Translations under genes and position numbers: made by a program | Assembly: GCA_023229685.1 (NCBI GenBank) | Contig: JALNYT010000003.1 | Location: forward strand, 46,062-110,061 | DNA: 64,000 nt | DNA from: Sulfuritalea sp. | GTDB lineage: Bacteria; Pseudomonadota; Gammaproteobacteria; Burkholderiales; Rhodocyclaceae | Direction of reading: 5' to 3' | The notes under the pieces: generated by a model | Database searches by the model: none | The model's input: only the letters and a program-made list of their open reading frames with translations | Told to the model about the DNA's origin: nothing | Shown here: in pieces, positions 34,928-42,600 of the stretch | Numbering within the stretch: position 1 is the first letter of the stretch | Layout: the number at the start of each line of letters is the position of its first letter

Positions 34928-34951
34928 TCTCGATCGGGTTGAGAGATCAAC
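34923..34951 (+). terminator. hairpin at the uspA stop codon
   Basis: GTTGATCTC (34923-34931) pairs with GAGATCAAC (34943-34951) around an 11-nt loop. It includes the uspA stop and lacks a T-tract. Confidence 0.4.
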
Positions 34952-35029
34952 CCTGCTGAACTTGGCGCCTTGGGGGCAGGAGTCCCTGCGCGGGATGCGG
35001 CCTGACGTCGGTCCGCATTGCCCGGTGAG

Positions 35030-35302
35030 CTATTTCCCTGCATTGTCTCCAGCGTGAGGAGCGGCACCCACTCCCTTGTTTACCGCTGCGGGGCTCCGTT
35101 GCAGGAAACACGTCAGCAGGCTGGACGCAGCGCAGACGGCCCAGAAGCAAAAGAACCCCACCGACAAGGTCGCGATCTGCGAGAAATGCACCGGCTCGCC
35201 GAAGAGATACAGCTCTTGCGGGTCGATCACGGTGAAGAAAACGCCTTCTGCGATTCCAGCGACCAGAAACGAGGGCCACAGCACCCAGAAGATCTTCTGC
35301 AT
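35030..35302 (-). CDS. small two-pass membrane protein of the cbb3 region
   Basis: 90 residues; AAGGAG lies 6 nt before ATG 35302. Two hydrophobic segments, about 5-27 (WPSFLVAGIAEGVFFTVI) and 40-66 (ATLSVGFFCFWAVCAASSLL). Not recognised with certainty. Located 33 bp after fixH in the ccoG-fixH transcript, so it may be an oxidase assembly or accessory factor. Confidence 0.75.
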   Translation of the reverse strand: MQKIFWVLWPSFLVAGIAEGVFFTVIDPQELYLFGEPVHFSQIATLSVGFFCFWAVCAASSLLTCFLQRSPAAVNKGVGAAPHAGDNAGK

Positions 35303-35335
35303 TTTTTCTCTCCTTCGTAGTCCTGGAGGAAGCGC

Positions 35336-35881
35336 CTACTTCGCGTTTCGGATGTCTGCTGGCGCGGGCGCGACTCCCTGCGTCGCCGGACTGCCAATGA
35401 GGGTTTCACCATTCGCCGGGAGAATCACATTGCCCAGCAGGCGCCAGGTTTCGCGCTCGTCTTTAACCAACACCAGCCAATGCCCGGCCGCCGGCAGGCG
35501 TACCTCGCCGGAATAGAGATCGCCATTGCGCACCAGCACACGCGACTGATCAAGACCGGCACGGGTCGGATGGGTAATGGTCACTACCAGTGTCGGCGGC
35601 ATCACAAAGCTTTTGTCGCGCGCCTCTAAACGCACCGTCAGAGCATCGCTGGTAATCCGCACGCCGGCGACCAGCCCCATCTTGGTTGCCTGTTCGCTGC
35701 GGGCGATGGTCTGGTTGGCGGAGAGACCTTTCTTGTAGTAGTCGTCCGTAACCAGTCCGTCGTTGCTGACCACGGCAAGCCACGCCGTGTACAGCGCGGC
35801 GATTACCACGATGAACGGCCCCGCCGCGAGAATCCACGGCCAGGGTTCGCGGAACCAGGGACGGGCGATGGCTGTGCTCAT
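35336..35881 (-). CDS. fixH: FixH/CcoH cbb3 oxidase assembly protein
   Basis: 181 residues from ATG 35881 (AAGGA 8 nt upstream); ATG 35896, overlapping the ccoG stop, is an alternative. One N-terminal membrane anchor (WPWILAAGPFIVVIAALYTA) and a periplasmic FixH domain with DDYYKKGLSANQTIARSEQA. Needed for stable assembly of the cbb3 oxidase complex, probably through interaction with CcoI/CcoG. Co-transcribed with ccoG. Confidence 0.92.
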   Translation of the reverse strand: MSTAIARPWFREPWPWILAAGPFIVVIAALYTAWLAVVSNDGLVTDDYYKKGLSANQTIARSEQATKMGLVAGVRITSDALTVRLEARDKSFVMPPTLVVTITHPTRAGLDQSRVLVRNGDLYSGEVRLPAAGHWLVLVKDERETWRLLGNVILPANGETLIGSPATQGVAPAPADIRNAK

Positions 35882-35892
35882 ATTGTTTTCCT

Positions 35893-37314
35893 TCATGGTT
35901 GCAGGAAGCTGGCCTTTTCGTGCACCGCCACCTTCTCGTCGGCGAGAGATTTCACGTCAAAGAATATCTGGTTCGAACCCTTCTTTCCCGACTCCGGCGG
36001 CACGCGTACCTGCACGGTAAAACTCCTGGCTGCGGCGGCCGGAACTTCGAGGATGCGCTCACCGATCATGTCGATCCCTGGCAGGCCGGACACGCTGACC
36101 GCATAGCGATGCGGTACTTCGGACACATTGATCACGTGCAGCCGATACACGTTCTCGATCAGCCCGCCCTCGACCTCGCGCGCCAGCGTGGCACGATCAC
36201 GGATCACATCCACGCGCAGGTTCGCCTTGGTGGCGATGCCCCAGACAAAGGCCACGCATATCGCAGCAAGAATCGTCGAATAGATGATTACCCGCGGTCG
36301 AACGACGTGACCGACGATCTCCTTCCAGCCCCAGTGCGCCTCTATCGCGTGCTCAGTGGAATAACGGATCAGCCCTTTCGGGTAATCCATTTTCACCATG
36401 ACCTGATCACAAGCATCGATGCACGCGGCGCAGCCGATGCACTCGTACTGCAAACCATCGCGGATATCGATACCCGTCGGGCAGACCTGCACGCAGATCC
36501 CGCAGTCGACGCAATCACCCTTGGCAATCGATTGGGGATCAACCCCTTTTTTCCGCGCGCCGCGCGGCTCGCCCCGTTCGGTATCGTAGGTGATCGTCAG
36601 CGTGTCAGGGTCAAACATCACGCCCTGAAAGCGGGCGTAGGGACACATGTGTTTGCATACCTGTTCGCGCATGTGGCCCGCAAACAAGTAGGTAAAGGCG
36701 CCGTAGAACAGCATCCAGAAGGTTTCCCACGGCCCCAGCGAAAGGCTCCAGACGGAGCCCCATAGGGTCGTGATCGGAGTGAAATAGCCGACAAAGGTGA
36801 ACCCTGTCCAGAATGCCAGCAGTCCCCAGCAACTGTATTTCGCGGTGCGCAGCCACAGCTTGCGCGCACTCATCGGCGCGGCATCGAGCTTGATGCGCGC
36901 GTTGCGTTCGCCCTCGATCTTCTGCTCGATCCAGGTGAATATTTCCGTATATACCGTCTGCGGACAGGCATAGCCGCACCATAGCCGCCCACCCACCGCC
37001 GTGAAAAGGAACAGGGAATACGCGGAAATGATCAGCAGGATGGCGAGAAAAATCACGTCCTGCGGCCAGAAGACCAGGCCGAAGATGTAGAACTTGCGTT
37101 CGACCAGATCGAAGAGCACCGCCTGCCGTCCGTTCCAAGGCAGCCAGCACAGACCGTAATACACCAGTTGGGTGAACCCGACCAGGGTCCAGCGCCAGGT
37201 GGCAAAGATGCCGCTGACGGCGCGTGGATGCACCTTCTGGTGAACTTCGTAAAGACTCTCCTCGACGAAGTGGGGCCTGCTCTCCTGCGACTGCCGGGGG
37301 GTGGATGGCGCCAT
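35893..37314 (-). CDS. ccoG: CcoG cbb3 oxidase accessory polyferredoxin
   Basis: 473 residues. About five membrane segments. CGYACPQTVYTEIFTWIE and CKHMCPYARFQGVM, then 2[4Fe-4S] motifs CVDCGICVQVCPTGIDI and CIGCAACIDACDQ; a C-terminal periplasmic Ig-like domain. CcoG reduces Cu(II) to Cu(I) for insertion into CcoN. A promoter and terminator pair lies between it and ccoP, so it starts a separate transcript with fixH. Confidence 0.95.
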   Translation of the reverse strand: MAPSTPRQSQESRPHFVEESLYEVHQKVHPRAVSGIFATWRWTLVGFTQLVYYGLCWLPWNGRQAVLFDLVERKFYIFGLVFWPQDVIFLAILLIISAYSLFLFTAVGGRLWCGYACPQTVYTEIFTWIEQKIEGERNARIKLDAAPMSARKLWLRTAKYSCWGLLAFWTGFTFVGYFTPITTLWGSVWSLSLGPWETFWMLFYGAFTYLFAGHMREQVCKHMCPYARFQGVMFDPDTLTITYDTERGEPRGARKKGVDPQSIAKGDCVDCGICVQVCPTGIDIRDGLQYECIGCAACIDACDQVMVKMDYPKGLIRYSTEHAIEAHWGWKEIVGHVVRPRVIIYSTILAAICVAFVWGIATKANLRVDVIRDRATLAREVEGGLIENVYRLHVINVSEVPHRYAVSVSGLPGIDMIGERILEVPAAAARSFTVQVRVPPESGKKGSNQIFFDVKSLADEKVAVHEKASFLQP

Positions 37315-37321
37315 GATTATC

Positions 37322-37351
37322 GTATTACGATATTCTGATAAACCTGATCAA
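37322..37351 (-). promoter_or_regulatory. putative ccoG promoter
   Basis: Minus-strand TTGATC (37351-37346) and TAATAC-like -10 at 18-bp spacing, just before the ccoG ATG. TTGATC is also half an FNR site, but no second half is present at the right spacing. Confidence 0.35.
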
Positions 37352-37354
37352 GAA

Positions 37355-37386
37355 TTCCCCGGCTCCATGATCATGGAGCCGGGGAA
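37355..37386 (-). terminator. 32-bp perfect palindrome ending the ccoNOQP transcript
   Basis: Bases 37355-37370 and 37371-37386 are exact reverse complements (TTCCCCGGCTCCATGA and its complement), with no unpaired loop. It starts 12 bp after the ccoP stop. On the minus strand only a short T-rich stretch follows. Confidence 0.6.
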
Positions 37387-37397
37387 ATTGGCTCAGT

Positions 37398-38372
37398 TTA
37401 CTTCTTTTCTGCTGGTGCCGCTGCCACCGGGGCAGCTACCGGTGCTGCGGCCGGTGCTGCGGCCGCTACCTCCTTGCTGCCGCCGCCGAGGCCATAGACA
37501 TACGCTGTCAGCAAGTGCACCTTGGCTTCACCGAGGAACTCACCCCACGCCGGCATGCGGTTGATACGGCCCTTGGTAATGGTCTCGGTGACAGTATCCT
37601 CTGAACTGCCGTAGAGCCAGATTTTGTCGCTCAGGTTCGGCGCCAGACCCGGAGTACCCTTGCCTTCCGGTCCGTGACAGGCGCTGCAAGCGGGAGCGAA
37701 CAGCTCCTTGCCGCGCTGGGCGCGAATCGAATCGGACGCAAGACCCGACAGGGAACGCACGTAGTGGGCGAGATCCTTGATCTGGTCACCATTCAGATCG
37801 GGCTTGAGACCCTTGGGCGGCATCATCGCGTCGCGACCCTTGGTAATCGACTCCTTGATCTGCTCGGGCATGCCGCCAAACAGCCAGTCGTTGTCGGTCA
37901 GATTGGGGAAGCCGCGGGCGCCCTTGGCATCCGAACCATGACACTGCGCACAGTAGGTGAGGAACAGGCGCTGGCCCATTTCCCTTGCCTCGCTGTTGGC
38001 CGCGACGGCCATGATGTCCTGCGACTGGAACTTCTTGTAGATCGGCCCGTACTGGTCGTCGGCCTTCTTCATCTCGCCGTCATACTGCCCTGTGGAAGAC
38101 CAATTGAACTGGCCCTTGTAAGTGCCCAGGCCGGGGTACATCGCCAGATAGAACAGGGAGAACACGATCGTGATATAGAACAGCCAGCGCCACCAACTGG
38201 GCAACGGATTGCTGAACTCCTCCAGATCCTCATCCCAGACATGCCCGGTGGTCGCGCCTTCCACCGTCGTGGCCGAACTTTGCGACCACAGAAAGACGCC
38301 ACAACCGATGATGCTGACGAGCACGATGCCCACTACATAAATATTCCAGAAGCCGCTGACAAAATCACTCAT
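37398..38372 (-). CDS. ccoP: cbb3 cytochrome c oxidase subunit III, dihaem
   Basis: 324 residues from ATG 38372 (AGGAAA upstream; overlaps the ccoQ stop by 4 bp). Two N-terminal membrane helices (FWNIYVVGIVLVSIIGCGVF; WWRWLFYITIVFSLFYLAMY) joined by the GHVWDEDLEEFSNPLP loop. Two c-type haem motifs, CAQCH and CSACH. Passes electrons from cytochrome c to CcoO/CcoN. The C-terminus is an Ala/Pro-rich tail. Confidence 0.96.
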   Translation of the reverse strand: MSDFVSGFWNIYVVGIVLVSIIGCGVFLWSQSSATTVEGATTGHVWDEDLEEFSNPLPSWWRWLFYITIVFSLFYLAMYPGLGTYKGQFNWSSTGQYDGEMKKADDQYGPIYKKFQSQDIMAVAANSEAREMGQRLFLTYCAQCHGSDAKGARGFPNLTDNDWLFGGMPEQIKESITKGRDAMMPPKGLKPDLNGDQIKDLAHYVRSLSGLASDSIRAQRGKELFAPACSACHGPEGKGTPGLAPNLSDKIWLYGSSEDTVTETITKGRINRMPAWGEFLGEAKVHLLTAYVYGLGGGSKEVAAAAPAAAPVAAPVAAAPAEKK

Positions 38373-38572
38373 GATGATTTCCTTTCCTGATTCTCCGTAG
38401 CCTGCGGCACCGATGGCACCGACGGCACAAATGGGCTGTCGCCGTCGAGCGGCAGCATCGCCGCCTCGTCGTATGTCTTCTTGCGCCGGTCCGAATAGGC
38501 CCACCAGACGATGCCGACGAACGCAATGAACGCCAGCACCGTGAAGATGGAACGCAGGTCGTTGATGTCCAC
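38369..38572 (-). CDS. ccoQ: cbb3 oxidase subunit IV
   Basis: 67 residues from GTG 38572, with GAGG upstream. A single membrane helix (IFTVLAFIAFVGIVWWAY) followed by basic SDRRKK. Stabilises the CcoNOP complex. Its stop overlaps the ccoP start. Confidence 0.9.
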   Translation of the reverse strand: MDINDLRSIFTVLAFIAFVGIVWWAYSDRRKKTYDEAAMLPLDGDSPFVPSVPSVPQATENQERKSS

Positions 38573-38576
38573 CCGA

Positions 38577-39188
38577 TTACCTCGCTTGCTTGAGCGCGGT
38601 GCCCATGCCCTGGAGGTAAGCGATCAATGCATCGAGTTCGGTAGCGCCCTCGATGGCCTTCTTCGCTCCGGCGATTTCGGCATCGGTATAGGGCACGCCG
38701 ACCGAGCGCAGCGCCTTCATCTTGGCGTCGATGACGTCGTCCTTGAGCGGCCGATTCAGCCAATAGTAGGCGGGCATGTTCGACTCGGGCACCACGTCAC
38801 GCGGCTGCAACAGGTGGGTGCGATGCCATTGGTCCGAATAGCGGCCGCCAACGCGCGCCAAATCCGGGCCGGTGCGCTTGGAGCCCCACTGGAACGGATG
38901 GTCATAGACGAACTCGCCGGCCACCGAGTAGTGGCCATAGCGCTCGGTCTCGGCGCGGAACGGACGAATCATCTGCGAGTGGCAGTTGTAGCAACCTTCG
39001 CGAAGATAGATGTCACGTCCCGCCAAGCGCAACGGATCATAGGGCTTGACCAGTTCGTTGGCTGGAGTGGTCGTCGACTTCTGGAAGAACAGCGGCACGA
39101 TTTCCAGCAAACCACCGACACTGATGGTGAGGATGGTGAGGACGATCAGCAGCCCCACGTTCCGTTCAATTTTGTCATGCGTCAACAT
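38577..39188 (-). CDS. ccoO: cbb3 oxidase subunit II, monohaem
   Basis: 203 residues from ATG 39188 (AAGGAG upstream). One membrane anchor (VGLLIVLTILTISVGGLLEI), haem motif CYNCH, and axial Met in PESNMPAYYWL. Carries electrons from CcoP to CcoN. 31 bp after ccoN, 4 bp before ccoQ. Confidence 0.96.
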   Translation of the reverse strand: MLTHDKIERNVGLLIVLTILTISVGGLLEIVPLFFQKSTTTPANELVKPYDPLRLAGRDIYLREGCYNCHSQMIRPFRAETERYGHYSVAGEFVYDHPFQWGSKRTGPDLARVGGRYSDQWHRTHLLQPRDVVPESNMPAYYWLNRPLKDDVIDAKMKALRSVGVPYTDAEIAGAKKAIEGATELDALIAYLQGMGTALKQAR

Positions 39189-39219
39189 GATGTATAGCTC
39201 CTTAATCTGTGCAATCAGG

Positions 39220-40656
39220 CTAGTGGGCCGCTGCGGGTGCGAGTACCGGCGCATTGACGGCTTTGCCACCTGCCATGGTCAGGAACATGTTGTAGGCCAT
39301 GATCAGCATGCCGGAGAGGAATAGCAGGCCACCGAGCAGGCGTATGGTCCAGAACGGGTAGGTCGCCTTGACCGATTCGACGAACGAATAAGTCAGCGTA
39401 CCGTCCAGATTCGTTGCGCGCCACATCAGGCCCTGCATCACGCCGGCAATCCACATCGAGGCGATATAGAGCACGATGCCGATGGTGGCGATCCAGAAGT
39501 GCGCTTCAACCAGCTTCTTCGAATGCATCTCGGGCTTGCCGAACAGGCGCGGCAGCAGATAGTAGATCGAGCCGATCGAAATCATCGCCACCCAGCCCAG
39601 TGCGCCGGAATGCACGTGACCAACTGTCCAGTCGGTGTAGTGCGACAGCGCGTTCACCGTCTTGATCGACATCATCGGACCTTCGAAGGTCGACATGCCG
39701 TAAAAGGACAGCGAGGTGATCATGAACTTCAGGATCGGATCGTCGCGCAGCTTGTGCCAGGCGCCCGAGAGCGTCATGATGCCGTTGATCATGCCGCCCC
39801 AGGACGGCGCCAGCAGGATCAGCGAGAAGACCATGCCGACCGACTGCGTCCAGTCCGGCAGGGCGGTGTAATGCAGATGGTGCGGACCGGCCCACATGTA
39901 GGTGAAGATCAGGGCCCAGAAGTGCACCACCGAGAGACGATAGGAGTAAATCGGGCGACCGGCCTGCTTGGGCACGAAGTAGTACATCATGCCGAGGAAG
40001 CCGGCGGTGAGGAAGAAGCCGACCGCGTTGTGGCCGTACCACCACTGCACCATCGCGTCCTGCACACCGGCGTAGGCCGAGTAGGACTTCGGGGTCAGGA
40101 TGCCGGCGGCGAACACCGGGATCGCGGCGCTATTGACCAGATGCAGTACCGCGACAGTCAGAATGAAGCCGCCGAAGAACCAGTTCGCCACGTAGATATG
40201 CGAAACCTTGCGCTTGACGATGGTGCCGAAGAACACCACTGCGTAGGACACCCAGACCAGGGTGATCAGGATGTCGATCGGCCACTCGAGTTCCGCGTAT
40301 TCCTTGCCCTGGGTGAATCCCAGCGGCAGGGAAAGCGCAGCCAGCACGATGACCAGTTGCCAGCCCCAGAAGGTGAAGGCGGCCAGTGCCGGAGCAAACA
40401 GCGGCACATGGCTGGTACGTTGCACGGCAAAGTAGGAGGTGGCAAACAATGCACAGCCGCCAAAGGCAAAAATTACGGCATTCGTATGCAGCGGACGCAA
40501 GCGCCCATAGCTCAGCCATTCGACCACGTTCAGTTCCGGCCAGATCAGTTGGGCGGCGATGATGACGCCGACCAGCATGCCCACGATGCCCCAGATTACT
40601 GTCATCACAGCGAACTGGCGCACGACTTTATAGTTGTAAGTCGCTTGCGATTGCAT
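39220..40656 (-). CDS. ccoN: cbb3 oxidase catalytic subunit I
   Basis: 478 residues, 12 membrane segments. Histidine ligands to haem b and the b3-CuB site lie in RPLHTNAVIFAFGGC, WWYGHNAVGFFLTAG, GPHHLHYT and GHVHSGALGW. Reduces O2 to water and pumps protons with very high O2 affinity. First gene of ccoNOQP. A perfect FNR box is centred about 114 bp before its ATG, with a -10 placed for class II activation. Confidence 0.97.
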   Translation of the reverse strand: MQSQATYNYKVVRQFAVMTVIWGIVGMLVGVIIAAQLIWPELNVVEWLSYGRLRPLHTNAVIFAFGGCALFATSYFAVQRTSHVPLFAPALAAFTFWGWQLVIVLAALSLPLGFTQGKEYAELEWPIDILITLVWVSYAVVFFGTIVKRKVSHIYVANWFFGGFILTVAVLHLVNSAAIPVFAAGILTPKSYSAYAGVQDAMVQWWYGHNAVGFFLTAGFLGMMYYFVPKQAGRPIYSYRLSVVHFWALIFTYMWAGPHHLHYTALPDWTQSVGMVFSLILLAPSWGGMINGIMTLSGAWHKLRDDPILKFMITSLSFYGMSTFEGPMMSIKTVNALSHYTDWTVGHVHSGALGWVAMISIGSIYYLLPRLFGKPEMHSKKLVEAHFWIATIGIVLYIASMWIAGVMQGLMWRATNLDGTLTYSFVESVKATYPFWTIRLLGGLLFLSGMLIMAYNMFLTMAGGKAVNAPVLAPAAAH

Positions 40657-40762
40657 GATGGATTCACCTCACATTAACAAAAAGAAACTATTCACAATGC
40701 CGCGATTGACGCACTGCAGCACAGGGATTTTGGGAAGTATTGCACTGAAGCATTGACGGCCA

Positions 40763-40776
40763 TTGATGCAGATCAA
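40763..40776 (-). promoter_or_regulatory. perfect FNR box upstream of ccoN
   Basis: TTGAT-GCAG-ATCAA, ten of ten. On the minus strand an extended -10 (TG-n-AATACT, about 40741-40736) puts the start near 40729, so the site is at about -41. Rest of the 283-bp gap has only the weaker site below. Confidence 0.85.
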
Positions 40777-40876
40777 AACGCATCCCAACTCAACAGACCA
40801 ACAGACCTCGGCTTCCTAACGATAAGCGGATATTAATATCTTAATATAGACGACGTGAGGACTGATATCCAGAACC

Positions 40877-40890
40877 CTGACGCAGGTCAA
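40877..40890 (-). promoter_or_regulatory. degenerate FNR-like site further upstream of ccoN
   Basis: CTGAC-GCAG-GTCAA matches 7 of 10 consensus positions, 114 bp upstream of the perfect site. Could be a second weak site or chance. Confidence 0.35.
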
Positions 40891-40939
40891 CCTTTGTGTC
40901 CGTGTGGCGGCGTCGCGAATCGGATCAAGGTAAGTTGCG

Positions 40940-41704
40940 TCAGGCGGCGGGCTTCATCCGCGCCACCGCCTCCAGTTGTCGAAGATCGATCAGCGAAACA
41001 TGGCGCCGTTGCGTCGCGATCATGCCTGCGTTCTGGAATCGGGTCAGAATGCGACACACCGTCTCCTCGGCGATGCCGAGATAGTTGCCGATGTCGCCGC
41101 GCGACATGCTCAGGTTGAATTGAGTCGGCGAAAAATTGCGGGCGGCGAAGCGCCTCGACAGCCCGATCAGATACTCGGCCAGGCGTTCTTCGGCGCTCCT
41201 CCTTCCGAGCAGCAGCATCAGTTCCTCGTCCTGGCGGATCTGGCCGCTCATGATCTTCATCATCTGGTACTGCAGCGAGGGGATTTTTTGCGCCAGTTCA
41301 TCAAGCCGTGCGGCCTCTACCCGGCAAACAGACGTCGTTTCAAGTGCCCGCGCTTCGCTGCTGTACTGCCCCAATGCGAGCGCGCTCAAGCCAAGAACTT
41401 CGCCTGGAATATGGAAACCGGTGATTTGCACGCGGCCGTCCGGCGTGCACACCGAAGTCTTGACCGAGCCGCCGCGGATCGCATAAATGAAGTCGAAGCG
41501 CTCGCCCGCCCTGAAGAGGAGTTGCCCGCGCTTATAGGTCTCCTTGCGCTTGACGATGCTCTCCAGCAGCGTCATGTCCCCGTCATGAAGGCCGAGCGGC
41601 AGGCATAAGCGATAGACGCCGCATTGCGTGCAGGCGACTGGCTCGCACGCCTGATGAAGTGGCGCAGGAAGCGGAGTTATCTTCGAGTCGGCCATGTCTT
41701 TCAT
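40940..41704 (-). CDS. second FNR/ANR-type Fe-S regulator
   Basis: 254 residues from ATG 41704, 4 bp after the Rrf2 stop; ATG 41695 is an alternative. Cys pattern CTQCGVYRLC (C-x2-C-x5-C) plus a later Cys in TTSVCRVEA, as in FNR. HTH recognition helix IAEETVCRILTRFQ has Glu and Arg in place but Cys where the usual Ser lies (E-CR instead of E-SR). Paralogue of the fnr product at 27385. Probably governs the cbb3 genes. Confidence 0.9.
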   Translation of the reverse strand: MKDMADSKITPLPAPLHQACEPVACTQCGVYRLCLPLGLHDGDMTLLESIVKRKETYKRGQLLFRAGERFDFIYAIRGGSVKTSVCTPDGRVQITGFHIPGEVLGLSALALGQYSSEARALETTSVCRVEAARLDELAQKIPSLQYQMMKIMSGQIRQDEELMLLLGRRSAEERLAEYLIGLSRRFAARNFSPTQFNLSMSRGDIGNYLGIAEETVCRILTRFQNAGMIATQRRHVSLIDLRQLEAVARMKPAA

Positions 41705-41708
41705 GCTC

Positions 41709-42257
41709 TCACGCGTCGGCCGCACGGGCACTGCGCGTGCGGCGACCCCTGATTCCCGGCGCCTTGGCGAGAATCACTGGTTCGCTGCCGGGCGCACCTG
41801 CCTTCGATTCCAGCGCGGCAAACGGCAGCTCCGTCAGTCGATATTTCCCGCTCTGGACTGCCGCGGCAAGCTTGCCGAGGGTCTGCTGGTTCAGCAGTTT
41901 CAGGATTTTCGTCTTGATCGGTTTCCACTCGGTGTGCATCGGGCAGGCCGTCTCGTCGCCGCATACCTTGAGTCCGAGCACGCAGTTATCGGCGAGGCCG
42001 GGACCTTCGATCAGCGTGAGAATCTGCATCAAATCGGTCTTTTCGCCGCCCTCGCACAAACACACGCCGCCCTGCCGGCCGCGAAAGGAATGGATCAGTT
42101 TTCCGCGACTGAGGTTTTGCATGATTTTCGCAAGATACGGCGGCGGAACGCCGAGGTGGTCGGCGATGGTGCGAATCAATACGGGCACACCGCGCGGCTG
42201 GGTCGCCACGAAAATCAGGGCCTGAATCGCGTACTGGCTGGTGCGGGACAGAATCAT
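41709..42257 (-). CDS. Rrf2 family Fe-S regulator (IscR/NsrR-like)
   Basis: 182 residues. N-terminal winged HTH (YAIQALIFVATQPRG; VPPPYLAKIMQNLSRGKLI). Three clustered cysteines, C92-x6-C-x5-C (NCVLGLKVCGDETACP), match the Fe-S ligand pattern; NsrR (NO sensor) is most consistent with the region. The C-terminal tail of 40 residues is longer than usual. Upstream of fnr2 with 4 bp between, so the two are one transcript. Confidence 0.85.
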   Translation of the reverse strand: MILSRTSQYAIQALIFVATQPRGVPVLIRTIADHLGVPPPYLAKIMQNLSRGKLIHSFRGRQGGVCLCEGGEKTDLMQILTLIEGPGLADNCVLGLKVCGDETACPMHTEWKPIKTKILKLLNQQTLGKLAAAVQSGKYRLTELPFAALESKAGAPGSEPVILAKAPGIRGRRTRSARAADA

Positions 42258-42292
42258 CGTCGAAGTCGACTGGCCTCAAGTAACTGGAATCA

Positions 42293-42322
42293 GATAAAAA
42301 AAAGGGTGCGCAGCGCGCACCC
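42293..42322 (-). terminator. strong intrinsic terminator after ccoS
   Basis: Minus strand: GGGTGCGC-GCT-GCGCACCC (42322-42304) followed by a run of eight T. This ends the ccoI-ccoS transcript 36 bp before the rrf2 start. Confidence 0.85.
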
Positions 42323-42390
42323 CCAACCCCAACAGAGAGCCTTTGGGCAACGGCGCGAAGCCATCACCATAAAACCCGCAGTCAGTATGG

Positions 42391-42594
42391 TTACTTATCA
42401 CCCGCCGCGTTTTGATCTGAGTCAACAGTGCTGCTTTCCCCCGGCACATCGGCCTTGTCGTCATCCATCAGGATGCGGTAGCCGGGGCCTTCGAGATCGT
42501 CGTACTGCCCGCTTTTCACCGACCACCAGAACAGCGCGGCAATGACGAAGACCAGCAACAGGGACAACGGAATCAGGAGATACAGGATGTCCAT
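42391..42594 (-). CDS. ccoS: CcoS cbb3 oxidase assembly protein
   Basis: 67 residues: one membrane helix (LLIPLSLLLVFVIAALFWW), then SGQYDDLEGPGYRIL, the family signature with its acidic tail. Required for cofactor insertion in CcoN. Begins 6 bp after ccoI. Confidence 0.93.
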   Translation of the reverse strand: MDILYLLIPLSLLLVFVIAALFWWSVKSGQYDDLEGPGYRILMDDDKADVPGESSTVDSDQNAAGDK

Positions 42595-42600
42595 AGAGTC

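Noticed and set aside
42412..42425. FNR-like TTGAT-CTGA-GTCAA
   Set aside because: It lies inside the end of ccoS coding sequence and a strong terminator separates it from rrf2.
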